A DNA stretch of 64,000 bases from JAWXBM01 sp964470455 (GTDB lineage Bacteria; Pseudomonadota; Gammaproteobacteria; Xanthomonadales; SZUA-36), in the NCBI GenBank assembly GCA_964470455.1, contig CAYYCX010000008.1:17299-81298 (forward strand), given 5' to 3'. A program made the translations under genes and the position numbers. This document shows, in pieces, positions 48,201-57,108 of this stretch. The notes beneath the pieces were generated by a model. That model was not told where the DNA came from and did not search any database. It was given only the letters and a program-made list of their open reading frames with translations. Each line of letters begins with the position of its first letter. Position 1 is the first letter of the stretch.

Positions 48201-49397
48201 TCAGGGCTCGGGCGGATCTTCAAACCCATCGGCAAAATTCAGTACAAAGGGTTGCGCGCCGCGTTCAAAGGCGCCGATGTCACAGCCGTCATCAGCGTTG
48301 GTGGCAGCCAAGTCGACAATTCGCAGGTTCGTGTCGGGGTTGCTGTAACCCCGCTGGTCGCGAGTGTCCCCGGTGCAGCTGCCGGCGTCGATCAACAGGC
48401 TGCCGGCCTGGATGGCGTGAGTCCGGGTGGGGCCACCGTTGTCAGCGAGCGCGACAATCTGCGGATTGAACAGGTCACCCGGAGCCCCCACCAGATCGTT
48501 GTTGACGTTGGGTAATCCGGCCGGGAACGGGGTGGCCGAGCCGGAATTATCCCTGATGGCGTTATAGCCGAGGGTGTTGATTACGCCATTGCCGGACACA
48601 TTGATGTCCCTGGTGGGAGTACCCACCGGCGTGCCGGAAATCAGGTTGAAGGCGAACAGGCTGTTGCCGATATTGGCGGTTCCGGAATTGATATCCAATG
48701 CGCCTCCGGAATTGACAGCGCTGTTGTTGGCAAAGGTACTGCTTTCAATGTTGAGAACGGCGTTGGCAGCAAACATGGCGATGGCGCCGCCGCGGTCGCC
48801 GGCAGTATTGCCGCTAAAGGTGGATCGGCGAATGGTGACAATACCGCCGTTGCCGATGGAAATCGCGCCGCCAACGTTGGTGCTGTCGTTGACGAAATTG
48901 TTTTCAAACGTGGAATCCTCGATCACCACTGTCGTACCGGAAGAAACCTGAATCGCACCGCCGCTTCCATTGTCTGATCCATTGTTGAAAAACGTGGAGC
49001 GGCGAATGGTGATCGAGGCGTTTTGGCCGCTGACTGCGCCACTACCATTGGGGTTCAGCCGCATACCGCTGACCACCATGTCTTCCATCACCAGGTCCAC
49101 ATCATCCAGCACATAGACAGCGGCAGGTTCGAACGACCTGAAACCATCAAGCAAAGTCATTTTCTCCAGCCGGAACTGTTCACCCGGTTCTGCCGAATCG
49201 AATCTGAAAATCCGGTAAGTCTCATCCGCATCGATGGCCAGGCTGTCGGCGCCGGGGCCGATGATCGAAACGGCTTCAGTGATGGTGGGCAGAGTGGAAT
49301 TCAGCACAATGGTGCCGGTTATAGTAATCAGGATAGTGTCCGCGCCGGATCCGGCAGGGCAGTCGCGATAAATCGCGTTGTCATTGGCCACACGCAT
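48201..49397 (-). CDS. Beta-helix protein (choice-of-anchor Q type) with DGFE tail, N-terminus probably lost
   Basis: 398 residues from the only ATG. A right-handed beta-helix covers about residues 60-260 (IRRSTFFNNGSDNGSGGAI, IEDSTFENNFVN, IESSTFANNSAVNSGGAL), then the choice-of-anchor Q end LADNGGPTRTHAIQAGSLLI with DAGSC and CDIGAFERG. It ends FADGFEDPPEP. A related protein would start with a signal peptide and a LR.AI..AN segment; here the frame starts inside that segment (MRVANDNAIY) and a stop lies 10 codons upstream, so the 5' end appears deleted. Confidence 0.75.
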   Translation of the reverse strand: MRVANDNAIYRDCPAGSGADTILITITGTIVLNSTLPTITEAVSIIGPGADSLAIDADETYRIFRFDSAEPGEQFRLEKMTLLDGFRSFEPAAVYVLDDVDLVMEDMVVSGMRLNPNGSGAVSGQNASITIRRSTFFNNGSDNGSGGAIQVSSGTTVVIEDSTFENNFVNDSTNVGGAISIGNGGIVTIRRSTFSGNTAGDRGGAIAMFAANAVLNIESSTFANNSAVNSGGALDINSGTANIGNSLFAFNLISGTPVGTPTRDINVSGNGVINTLGYNAIRDNSGSATPFPAGLPNVNNDLVGAPGDLFNPQIVALADNGGPTRTHAIQAGSLLIDAGSCTGDTRDQRGYSNPDTNLRIVDLAATNADDGCDIGAFERGAQPFVLNFADGFEDPPEP

Positions 49398-49713
49398 TAC
49401 CTCACTGTTTGCTTTGAATCGTTATCAAGGCCTGCATGCGGGCCGTATCAGTTCAAGTTTATGCAAGGTCCATGAACAGGTAAATAGTTCCGGCTACCCG
49501 GAAAAGACATGGCCTTGGGGTTTCAATTCCCGCTTTGCCGAGGTGCATGATCCCGGCGCGTGGTCAGGACTCGCAGCCTGCTTTCGCGAACGGGTCGATA
49601 ATGGTGTTCATGGTACAGTGCGTGTGACACCTTGATTCACCAACCGCAGCCACCAGGCCAGTCCGATTGCCAATGAGAGAACCACGGCGGCAACCCGCCG
49701 ACGCATCATCTAC
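49398..49713. other. Gap of 316 bp between divergent genes
   Basis: No gene is recognisable. It should hold the promoters of the beta-helix gene and of the MFS gene. No signal peptide for the beta-helix protein is encoded here in any frame I could read. Confidence 0.4.
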
Positions 49714-51024
49714 ATGCTCGGCCTGATCGTGGCGGGCGAGGCGGTGTACGCGCTGCCCTTCCACATCACGCGCTTTTTCCGGCCGACAGTGCTGGACGTG
49801 TTTGGCCTCAGCGACACCGAACTCGGCGCGGTACAGGCGGCGTACGGAGTCGTGGCCATGCTGGCGTATTTTCCCGGCGGCCCATTGGCCGACCGCTTCT
49901 CCGCCCGCTCGCTGCTGGTAGCCTCGCTGCTCAGCACGGCGGCCGGCGGTCTTTACCTGGCTACGCTGCCGGGTTTTGTTGGCGCCATCCTGGTGTGGGG
50001 CTTTTTCGGGCTCACCACCATCCTGTTGTTCTGGGCAGCACTGATCCGGGCCACGCGTGAATGGGGTGGTGATCACACCCAGGGCCGCGCCTTCGGCCTG
50101 CTGGACAGTGGCCGCGGCGTGTTCTCGGCGGCGCTGGCCTCGCTCTCTGCCCTGTTGTTTGGCTTCCTGTTTCCCGATGGCTTCATGGCGGCCGAAATGG
50201 CGGACCGCGAAGCGGCCTTGAGCATGGTGATCCTGGGTTACTCCATCGTCACCGCCCTGTCGGCTGTGTTTGTCTGGTATGCGTTGGCGGATACCGGCGA
50301 CAGCACGGCGAGGCATTTCGAGCAGTGGGATCCGGGCCAGGAAAGCGTCACGACCCACGTGCTGCGCGCATTACGACTGCCGGCCGTATGGCTGATCTCG
50401 CTGATCGTGTTCTGTGCCTATGTGGCATACAAGGGTTTCGACAATTATTCGCTTTATGCTGTTGAAGGCTATGGTCTCAACCAGGTGGAGTCGGCGCAAC
50501 TGTCGGCGGTCGCGGCCTGGATGCGGCCCATCGGCGCGCTGGGCCTGGGGCTGCTGGGTGACCGTTACCAGGTCAGCCGCATGACGCTGCTGTGTTTCGT
50601 GGCCCTGCTCGTCTCGCAGGTGTTCTTCGCCCTCAGCACCCCGGTGCCGGGCGCTGCCTGGATACTCCTTAGCAACATGCTGGTCGGCAGCCTGGCCATG
50701 TTTGGCCTGCGTTCGCTGTACTACGCGCTGCTGGAAGATGCGCGCATTCCGGCAGCCATCACCGGCACCGCGGTGGGCATCATCTCGGTGGTGGGCTATT
50801 CGCCGGATGTGTTCGTCAGCTACGTGGGCGGTGTGCTGCTGGATCGCTCGCCCGGGCTGGCCGGCCACCAGCACTATTTCTGGTTCCTGGCCATTTTCGC
50901 GGCCATCGGGGTGGTTGCCAGCCTGCTCCTCATGCGACTTTTGGCGCGGCCACTTCCAGGCTCCGGCCAGCCAGGCATGAGGGCTGAAGCCACTCATACT
51001 TCATTCGGAAATCAGGTAAATTAG
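49714..51024 (+). CDS. MFS transporter
   Basis: 436 residues with 12 membrane helices; GLSDTELGAVQAAYGVVAML, YFPGGPLADRFSARSLLVAS and LGLLGDRYQVSRMTLLCFVA are MFS loop motifs. It resembles the nitrate/nitrite- or phosphoglycerate-like MFS carriers without a clear substrate. The ATG at 49714 lies inside the first helix (IIYMLGLIVAGEAVY). Coding-like text continues upstream to a stop at about 49632, but with no ATG, GTG or TTG, so either a rare start is used or the true start is lost. Confidence 0.82.
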   Translation: MLGLIVAGEAVYALPFHITRFFRPTVLDVFGLSDTELGAVQAAYGVVAMLAYFPGGPLADRFSARSLLVASLLSTAAGGLYLATLPGFVGAILVWGFFGLTTILLFWAALIRATREWGGDHTQGRAFGLLDSGRGVFSAALASLSALLFGFLFPDGFMAAEMADREAALSMVILGYSIVTALSAVFVWYALADTGDSTARHFEQWDPGQESVTTHVLRALRLPAVWLISLIVFCAYVAYKGFDNYSLYAVEGYGLNQVESAQLSAVAAWMRPIGALGLGLLGDRYQVSRMTLLCFVALLVSQVFFALSTPVPGAAWILLSNMLVGSLAMFGLRSLYYALLEDARIPAAITGTAVGIISVVGYSPDVFVSYVGGVLLDRSPGLAGHQHYFWFLAIFAAIGVVASLLLMRLLARPLPGSGQPGMRAEATHTSFGNQVN

Positions 51025-51056
51025 CGCTCTACCAGCCCCCAATTCCGGAGCCTGCC

Positions 51057-51746
51057 ATGAGCATGAAACTGCATATCATCAAACCCAGCGTCAACAGCAT
51101 GTGCGCGCGCGTATTGATCCGCGCGGCCAAACTCGACCTGGCGGAAGAGGATGCTTACGGCAAAACCCGTTCACCCGAATACCTGGCCATGTGCCCGGCG
51201 CATCTCACACCCTTCCTGGAGGATAATTCACTGCCGGGCGGTGGCCTGTGGGAGGGCGGCGCCATCATGCAGTACCTGTGCAACCGCTTTTCGCTGGAGG
51301 GTTACTATCCCAAGGCGGCAACGCAGCGAGCGGTGCATGACAGCGCCCTGTTGTATGTCACGGGTTCGTTCTACCCCTTACTGGCCCGCGCTGTATACCC
51401 GGTGTTGGGTTTTCCCAATCACTCCAGCGAGGTTGCCGGCAGCGCGGCTTCCGATGAGATCAAGGCCGCAGCGCGGCAGGCGGCGGAGGATTCACTGGCG
51501 GAAGTGCTGGAAATTTTCCGCACCGGCTTCCTGCGCGGCGGAGACTTCATCGGCGGCGACCATCCCGGCATTGGCGATTTCCGCTTTGGATCCTGTTTCG
51601 AGTTCCTGCCCGCGCTGAATTACGAATTACCCGGCTGGGCACAGGCCTACCACCAGCGCCTCGAGCAACACCTGGGCGAGGCCTGGTCTGAAGCGGCCGC
51701 GGATGTGCGTGGATTTCTCGCATATGTGAAATCGAGGCAGCCATAG
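51057..51746 (+). CDS. Glutathione S-transferase family protein
   Basis: 229 residues. The N-terminal thioredoxin-like domain has HIIKPSVNSMCARVLIRAAK and PAHLTPFLEDNSLPGG with LWEGGAIMQYLCNRF, the GST glutathione-binding pattern (P..P.L, E/GS..I..YL). The helical C-terminal domain ends near residue 225. It follows the MFS gene by 32 bp and may be co-transcribed. Confidence 0.85.
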   Translation: MSMKLHIIKPSVNSMCARVLIRAAKLDLAEEDAYGKTRSPEYLAMCPAHLTPFLEDNSLPGGGLWEGGAIMQYLCNRFSLEGYYPKAATQRAVHDSALLYVTGSFYPLLARAVYPVLGFPNHSSEVAGSAASDEIKAAARQAAEDSLAEVLEIFRTGFLRGGDFIGGDHPGIGDFRFGSCFEFLPALNYELPGWAQAYHQRLEQHLGEAWSEAAADVRGFLAYVKSRQP

Positions 51747-51775
51747 CAACCATTCGTCACAGTTATTGCCTGGCC

Positions 51776-52483
51776 GTGGCCTTGCTGTCCGTTCCCCTGA
51801 TGGCCCAGGGCGAGGGGGTTTCGGATTCGCTATGCCTGGCTGGAGTGTTCGAAACTGGCGCGCCGGCATGCTCATCCAATGATGTGCTTATTTCCCGGTT
51901 TGTCCTGGTCGGGCCTCCGCAAACCTGCCAGGCGGACTCGTGGCGCGAAGTGGAATTGGAGATCAGGATTGAATCGAGGGTCGACCGCTATGACATCGGC
52001 CTCTGGATAAACCAGCTGGGTGGTTCAGCCCGAACTGACGAAAGCTTCAACTGCTTTCAAGATGCCCTGATGCCATTGGCCAACCCGGCCAGCGCGTGCA
52101 ACCATGGCAGCCAGGACCCGGACCTGTTGGCCTATTACGACCTCGACGGCGATGCTTGCGGCGACGTCCATAGCCCGGTCGATAATCCCTGTGGTAATGC
52201 GGTGGTGGAGCCTTGCAGCGGCGGTGGCGGCAGCTGCCTGGTCACGCATCGTTTTGCGCAACTTGGGCTGTTGTGTCGTGACTCCGATGGAGATGACGTG
52301 GTTGACGTCAGCGCCTGCGCCAGTTGGGACATCAACGAAAGTACACAATGTACCGCTGTGCAGGAAGCGTATCCTGGAACAGGAAGCAGGTGCTCCTGCA
52401 ATGAAGGTATACCGGTACAGAATCTTTTTGTTTCAACACCAGAGGAGTTGCTATTCCTCGACGGCTTTGAAGACACGGAATGA
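51776..52483 (+). CDS. Secreted cysteine-rich protein with DGFE tail
   Basis: 235 residues if started at GTG 51776. The hydrophobic stretch CLAVALLSVPLMAQ suggests a signal peptide whose true start may be the non-standard ATT at 51752, since no ATG lies upstream before the GST stop. The mature part has many cysteines and aspartate-rich loops (YYDLDGDACGDVHS, RDSDGDDVVDVSAC) that could bind calcium. It ends LLFLDGFEDTE. No known domain. Confidence 0.6.
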   Translation: MALLSVPLMAQGEGVSDSLCLAGVFETGAPACSSNDVLISRFVLVGPPQTCQADSWREVELEIRIESRVDRYDIGLWINQLGGSARTDESFNCFQDALMPLANPASACNHGSQDPDLLAYYDLDGDACGDVHSPVDNPCGNAVVEPCSGGGGSCLVTHRFAQLGLLCRDSDGDDVVDVSACASWDINESTQCTAVQEAYPGTGSRCSCNEGIPVQNLFVSTPEELLFLDGFEDTE

Positions 52484-52579
52484 ACGCTGGTTGGCGTCAA
52501 GCCCAACACGCCGAACATTCGCCACATTCGCGAAAAAGCCAGCTGCAGAAACATCGGGTGATGCCAACACAGGAAAACT

Positions 52580-53086
52580 GTGACTGACGTGCAAACCCAA
52601 TGGCAAACGCGCAATTGCGGCGAATGCACGGCGTGCTGCGAAGGCTGGCTGGAATCGGCGCGCATGCGGATGCGGCCGGGCTGCGCCTGCCGGCACCTGG
52701 CCGAAGGGCGCTGTTCAATTTATGCGGAGCGCCCGGAAAACCCGTGCCGGAATTTTGACTGTGGCTGGAAACTCCAGGGCTCGCCTTTGCCTGACGACAT
52801 GCGTCCTGACCAGTGCGGCGCCATCGTTATCCTCGACCAGGACTTCCGCCGTTGGGCCACCATTCGCGCGGTGCCGGTGGGATGGCAAATTCCCGATCAA
52901 ACCCTGCGCCGCATCAAGAGTTTTGCCGTGGCGCAGAAAGTGGCGCTGATCTATCACGAACATGAACAGGATGGGGACAAGCGCACGCTGACGCACCAGG
53001 TAGCCTTTGGCCCGCCGGATTTCATGGCCGCCTTCCGCGAAGCCATGCAGCAATCGGGTGCTGAAGAACTCGATCCCCTGATGTGA
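52580..53086 (+). CDS. YkgJ-type cysteine-cluster protein
   Basis: 168 residues: RNCGECTACCEGWLESARM, PGCACRHLAEGRCSIYAERP and ENPCRNFDCGWKLQG. It has the same cysteine spacing and overall layout as the protein at 46200 (DQCGAIV .. VPVGWQIPDQTL against DLCGAIL .. TPTGWKIPDPTL), so the two are paralogues 6 kb apart. Function unknown. Confidence 0.85.
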   Translation: MTDVQTQWQTRNCGECTACCEGWLESARMRMRPGCACRHLAEGRCSIYAERPENPCRNFDCGWKLQGSPLPDDMRPDQCGAIVILDQDFRRWATIRAVPVGWQIPDQTLRRIKSFAVAQKVALIYHEHEQDGDKRTLTHQVAFGPPDFMAAFREAMQQSGAEELDPLM

Positions 53087-53222
53087 GGGTTAGCTGTCTC
53101 CTGGCAGCAAGCCTGGCTGCAAGGCCGGTGTGCGTGGCAGGACTGCACAAGCCCAGGCAATCACTGGCTGGAACTTCACGTTTGCTTGCGGTATCTGCCC
53201 CAGCCCGCTGGCCGGCTTGCCA

Positions 53223-54662
53223 TCAGGTTTCAAAACCATCTTCAAATACGATGTCACTCGGTGCTTCATAGGCGCCGGCATCACAGATCGCAATGCCATC
53301 GTCGTCGCCATCCAGTGGCCGCGGGGTGCCCTGCGCATCCGTGGCATTGCATATCGACGGGCTGGAGCTGCCGCCGTCGATTGGGTCGGCTCCGGCCACA
53401 AAAATGGCAACACCCACTCGCGGGCCGGTATCAACTACCTGTACTTCCAGGTTGGTAGTCACGGTGCCGCCGCTGGAGGACAGGATATCGCAGGCTTCGT
53501 AAAAGAAATTGCCGGCCAGGGAAGCGCTGACAATGCTGCTGTTGACGATGGAGCAGGCCGGGTTGATGCTGGTTGCAGCCAGCACATTGTTCTCCAGAGT
53601 ACGCATTTGTACGCGTTCAAAACTCAGGTGACTGCCGCTGGCGCCACTGTTGTTGTAGAAGGTGTTGTGGTTGGCGAATAACTGCAGGTCATTGAATCGC
53701 ACCGCCCCGCCATCCAGCGTGGAATCATTCTCGACAAAGGTATTGTTGATCAGGGTTGCCTGGGTGGTGGTGCTCGACGCTTGTGTTGCCAGGGAAAGAG
53801 CACCGCCCTGCCTGGCCTGGTTATCCAGGAAGAAATTCCGCTCCACGAAAATCTGGGCACCTGGCACCAGGTAAGCCCGAACCGCGCCACCAGTGCCGAG
53901 AAAGGTGGTTGCCGGGTCGGTGATATTGGACTCAAACCGGTTGTCCGAAATTTCGGAGACTCCATTTGGGTCCGGCATATACAGCGACACCGCGCCGCCA
54001 TAGCCACCGCGATCACCCGCGGAACTGGTGGTGTTGTCCTTGAAAACATTGCGCCGAAGGATGGTGTTCGCGGAGCTCTCCACGGCTCCGCCGCGAGGCT
54101 GCTCCGTGGCGGTGTTGGAACTGATGGCCTGGTTTTCAAAAAATGCGCTGTCGTTGATGGTCAATTGGGCCGGTGAGTCGGCATTCCAGTAAACGGCGCC
54201 ACCACCCGGAAAGGAGCCTGTACTCGCGATGCATTGGTAGAAATAACTGCGCTCAATCAGCAGGCTTCCGGTTCCGGCAGGTGTATCGGTTGCCACGCAA
54301 CCACCGGAATCGTTCCGGCCCTGGTGCATATTCAGATCTTCCAGCTCCAGCGAGACATCCTTGGCCGCGCGGAATATGGCGTAGGTATTGGCGCCGTTGA
54401 TCACCGGGCTGCGGTCGGAACCGCGTATCCGTACATCAGTGGCCGTGATAACCGGCAGGCTGGATGCCAGGGTAATGGTGCCGAACTGGGGATAGGAAGG
54501 ATCAAAAATGATGATGTGTGGACCACCACCGAGATTGTTGGCGTCAATCAGCGCCTGGCGCAAACTGCCTACGCCGCTGTTGGCAGTCGTGGTTACCGAG
54601 AAATTCGCCGCAGGTACAGCAGCAGAGGCAAAAAGCAAAACGCAAATAACCAGCAATCGCAT
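53223..54662 (-). CDS. Secreted beta-helix protein with DGFE tail
   Basis: 479 residues. Signal peptide MRLLVICVLLFASAAVPAAN, then FSVTTTANSGVGSLRQALID and NANN-type start of a right-handed beta-helix with repeats such as INDSAFFENQAISSN, LRRNVFKDNTTSS and LINNTFVENDSTLDGGAVRF. The end has CDAGAYEAPSDIVFEDGFET. It is the same class as the proteins at 10989 and 48201. The start at 54662 is chosen because of the signal peptide. Confidence 0.85.
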   Translation of the reverse strand: MRLLVICVLLFASAAVPAANFSVTTTANSGVGSLRQALIDANNLGGGPHIIIFDPSYPQFGTITLASSLPVITATDVRIRGSDRSPVINGANTYAIFRAAKDVSLELEDLNMHQGRNDSGGCVATDTPAGTGSLLIERSYFYQCIASTGSFPGGGAVYWNADSPAQLTINDSAFFENQAISSNTATEQPRGGAVESSANTILRRNVFKDNTTSSAGDRGGYGGAVSLYMPDPNGVSEISDNRFESNITDPATTFLGTGGAVRAYLVPGAQIFVERNFFLDNQARQGGALSLATQASSTTTQATLINNTFVENDSTLDGGAVRFNDLQLFANHNTFYNNSGASGSHLSFERVQMRTLENNVLAATSINPACSIVNSSIVSASLAGNFFYEACDILSSSGGTVTTNLEVQVVDTGPRVGVAIFVAGADPIDGGSSSPSICNATDAQGTPRPLDGDDDGIAICDAGAYEAPSDIVFEDGFET

Positions 54663-54851
54663 TGGAATGTCTCCCGGTTGCATTATGAGTGGAATCAATG
54701 GCCGGCAGAATCAAAACCAAGCCTCCAGGCTGAAGCTGAGGTGGTTGATGAAAACGAAACCACCGCAACCCGTTTCAACCTGGCTACAGGAATTGTAACG
54801 TCATTGGCGCAATTTTGTGGAAACGGCGCCGGCCGCGACATGCCCCGGCCA

Positions 54852-54962
54852 GCGCTTGTAGGAGCGGCGTAAGCCGCGACATTACCCGGTCGGCGCTGCA
54901 GGAGCGGCGCCAGCCGCGACATTACCCGGTCGGCGCTGTAGGAGCGGCGCCAGCCGCGACCG
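54852..54962. repeat. Three tandem copies of a GTAGGAGCGGC palindrome unit
   Basis: Units begin at 54852, 54893 and 54933 (period 40-41 bp); each contains GTAGGAGCGGC..GCCGCGAC and the first two also ATTACCCGGTCG. The array fills most of the gap between the two divergently placed 5'/3' ends. Confidence 0.85.
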
Positions 54963-54971
54963 GGCAACGCC

Positions 54972-55520
54972 CTAGTCGATGCGTGTTTTGAGCTCCTGGC
55001 CCAGCTCCAGCAGGTCGTGCCGGTCACCCGACCACTTCAATGCCGTGATGGAGGCATTGGCCGGCAGGAAGCACACCACCCGGTCGCGCTGTTGCAACGA
55101 GCCGACGATGGCGTTGAGCACCATGAAGTGGGTGAAGATCACCGTGTGCTCGCGCACCTTGCCGATTTCGTCCAGCAGGGCCGAGCGCCAGTCCAGCACC
55201 ATGGGGTGCTGGTCCTGCCAGTTCTGCAACGCGATTTCTCGCAGCCAGGCGTGGCGCTGCGACTTTTCAACCGGGGTGGGGATTTCGCGGAAGGTCTCGA
55301 TGATGGTGGGCTCGATGCCCAGCGCCTCGGCCAGCGGTTGAGCGGTTTCGCGCGCCCGCACCATGGGGCTGCTGACCAGGCGCACATCCGGGCCAAGTTG
55401 CGGCAAGAGTTTCGCGGCAGCCTCCTGGGCCTGCTGGCGGCCCAGCTCACTCAGGCCGGGATCATCGGCCTTGTGCCAGTGTTCGGCGGCTTCGCCGTGG
55501 CGGATGAGGTAGATGTTCAT
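54972..55520 (-). CDS. sixA: SixA-like histidine phosphatase
   Basis: 182 residues of the histidine phosphatase superfamily: MNIYLIRHGEAAEH (RHG with catalytic His), LGPDVRLVSSPMVRARETAQ and VIFTHFMVLNAIVG (second His). Size and the LIRHGEA start fit SixA, which removes phosphate from phosphohistidine in phosphotransfer proteins; other members are sugar-phosphate phosphatases. Gene symbol tentative. Confidence 0.8.
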   Translation of the reverse strand: MNIYLIRHGEAAEHWHKADDPGLSELGRQQAQEAAAKLLPQLGPDVRLVSSPMVRARETAQPLAEALGIEPTIIETFREIPTPVEKSQRHAWLREIALQNWQDQHPMVLDWRSALLDEIGKVREHTVIFTHFMVLNAIVGSLQQRDRVVCFLPANASITALKWSGDRHDLLELGQELKTRID

Positions 55521-55597
55521 TGTTGTATTGTAGCTGCGTTCACGGATCAGGATTGCAGCGCCGGCTTGAGCCGGAATGAAGCCCAGTGGCTCTCGAC

Positions 55598-55885
55598 GTC
55601 ATCCCGGGCCTGACTGTTCACTCCGTCATCCCGGGCCTGACTGTTCACTCCGTCATCCCGGGCTTGACCCGGGATCCAATACCCACCGGATGATGGATTC
55701 CGGCCTGCGCCGGAATGACGGCAAGGGGGCTGCCGGGTCCGTTTCCGGAATGACCGCAAGTGGGCTGCCGGGCCCGGTTACGGAATGACGCCCGCCGTTT
55801 TAGTCCGTCATGCCGGCCCCCGAGCCGGCATCCATCGCGTGTAGTCCGTCATGCCGGCCTCCGAGCCGGCATCCATCGCTTTGTG
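55598..55885. repeat. REP-like repeat array (418-bp gap)
   Basis: At least six GTCATCCCGGGC / GTCATGCCGGCC units with ATCCA spacers, in both orientations. Two direct copies of GACTGTTCACTCCGTCATCC are present. No gene is visible between the SixA-like gene and the binding-protein gene. Confidence 0.85.
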
Positions 55886-55938
55886 GAAGTCGGCCTGCGC
55901 TCTGGACAATCTGCTGCAATCTCCCTTAACCTCCTCCG

Positions 55939-57108
55939 GTGTCCATCCTGGCCCTCAATCGCTGGCGCCCCCGCCTCACAGGCATGGCCTGGCTTTTCCT
56001 GTTGGTTGCCGGCCACAGTGTGGCTGAGCCCGGAATCCATCCCGACCGCGTGGTGCTGGGGCAGTCCGCGGCGCTGGAAGGTCCGGCGGCCGCGCTGGGC
56101 CATGACTTCAATCTTGGCATCCAGACGGCATTCGCCGAGGCCAACGCCGCCGGTGGCGTGCATGGCCGGCGGCTGGAACTGATCGCGCGCGATGATGGCT
56201 ACGAACCCACACGCGCTATTGCCAATACCCACGAACTGCTGGGCCGGCATGGAGTGTTTGCCCTGGTCGGACAGGTGGGCACGCCCACGGCAAGGGCCGT
56301 GTTACCGGTGGCTGAGCAGAATGGCGCACCTTTCCTCGCACCATTCACCGGGGCTCAGTTCCTGCGTGACCCGAACCTGGCGAGCGTCATCAACCTGCGC
56401 GCTTCCTACGACCAGGAGGCAGAAAAGGGCATTGCCTACCTGGTGGAAGAACTTGGCAAGAAACGGATTGCCGTGCTGTTCCAGGATGACACCTTTGGCC
56501 GCGATGGTTTGCATGCGGTAACCCGGGCGCTGCGCCAGCGCAACCTGGAACCGGTGGGCGACGCCACCTACCTGCGCAACACTACGGCGGTAAAACGCGC
56601 CGCCCTGGACCTGCGCGCGGCTGAACCCGATGCGGTATTCATCATCGGCGCTTATGCCCCAACCGCGGAGTTCATCCGGATCTGCCGCCAGATTGGCTTC
56701 GAGCCCAGGTTCATGACCCTGTCATTTGTCGGCAGCAGCGCCCTGGCCACTGATCTCGCCGGCAGCGGCGCGGAGGTGCTGGTTACCCAGGTCATGCCGC
56801 TCTACAGCGACACCCGCAGGCCGTTGGTAGCGCGTTTCAACAAAGCGCTGGAGCAGCATGCTGCTGAAATGGAGGCCAACTTCGTGGTGCTGGAAGGCTA
56901 TGCCGCCGGGCGCCTGGTGGCCACCACGCTGGAGCAACTCGGCCCGGAAGTCACCCGTCAGGGTTTCCTGCAGTTGCTTCGTGCCGGAACCATCCGTGAA
57001 CTCGATGGCATGTCATTGCATTTCGGCATCGACAGCAACCAGGGTTTCAACGAGGTCTATCTCACCGAAATACGCTCGAATGGATCGATTCATGAGGTAA
57101 CCCGGTGA
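55939..57108 (+). CDS. Periplasmic branched-chain-amino-acid-type binding protein
   Basis: 389 residues from GTG 55939. A signal segment (GMAWLFLLVAGHSVA) is followed by a type I periplasmic-binding fold: VVLGQSAALEGPAAALGHDF, GGVHGRRLELIARDDGYEPT, AVLPVAEQNGAPFLAPFTGA, FQDDTFGRDGL and YAPTAEFIRICRQIG. This is the LivJ-like family, but no permease or ATPase genes follow. Its stop overlaps the start of a membrane cyclase (GTGA), which suggests it is the ligand-binding partner of that receptor. Confidence 0.88.
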   Translation: MSILALNRWRPRLTGMAWLFLLVAGHSVAEPGIHPDRVVLGQSAALEGPAAALGHDFNLGIQTAFAEANAAGGVHGRRLELIARDDGYEPTRAIANTHELLGRHGVFALVGQVGTPTARAVLPVAEQNGAPFLAPFTGAQFLRDPNLASVINLRASYDQEAEKGIAYLVEELGKKRIAVLFQDDTFGRDGLHAVTRALRQRNLEPVGDATYLRNTTAVKRAALDLRAAEPDAVFIIGAYAPTAEFIRICRQIGFEPRFMTLSFVGSSALATDLAGSGAEVLVTQVMPLYSDTRRPLVARFNKALEQHAAEMEANFVVLEGYAAGRLVATTLEQLGPEVTRQGFLQLLRAGTIRELDGMSLHFGIDSNQGFNEVYLTEIRSNGSIHEVTR

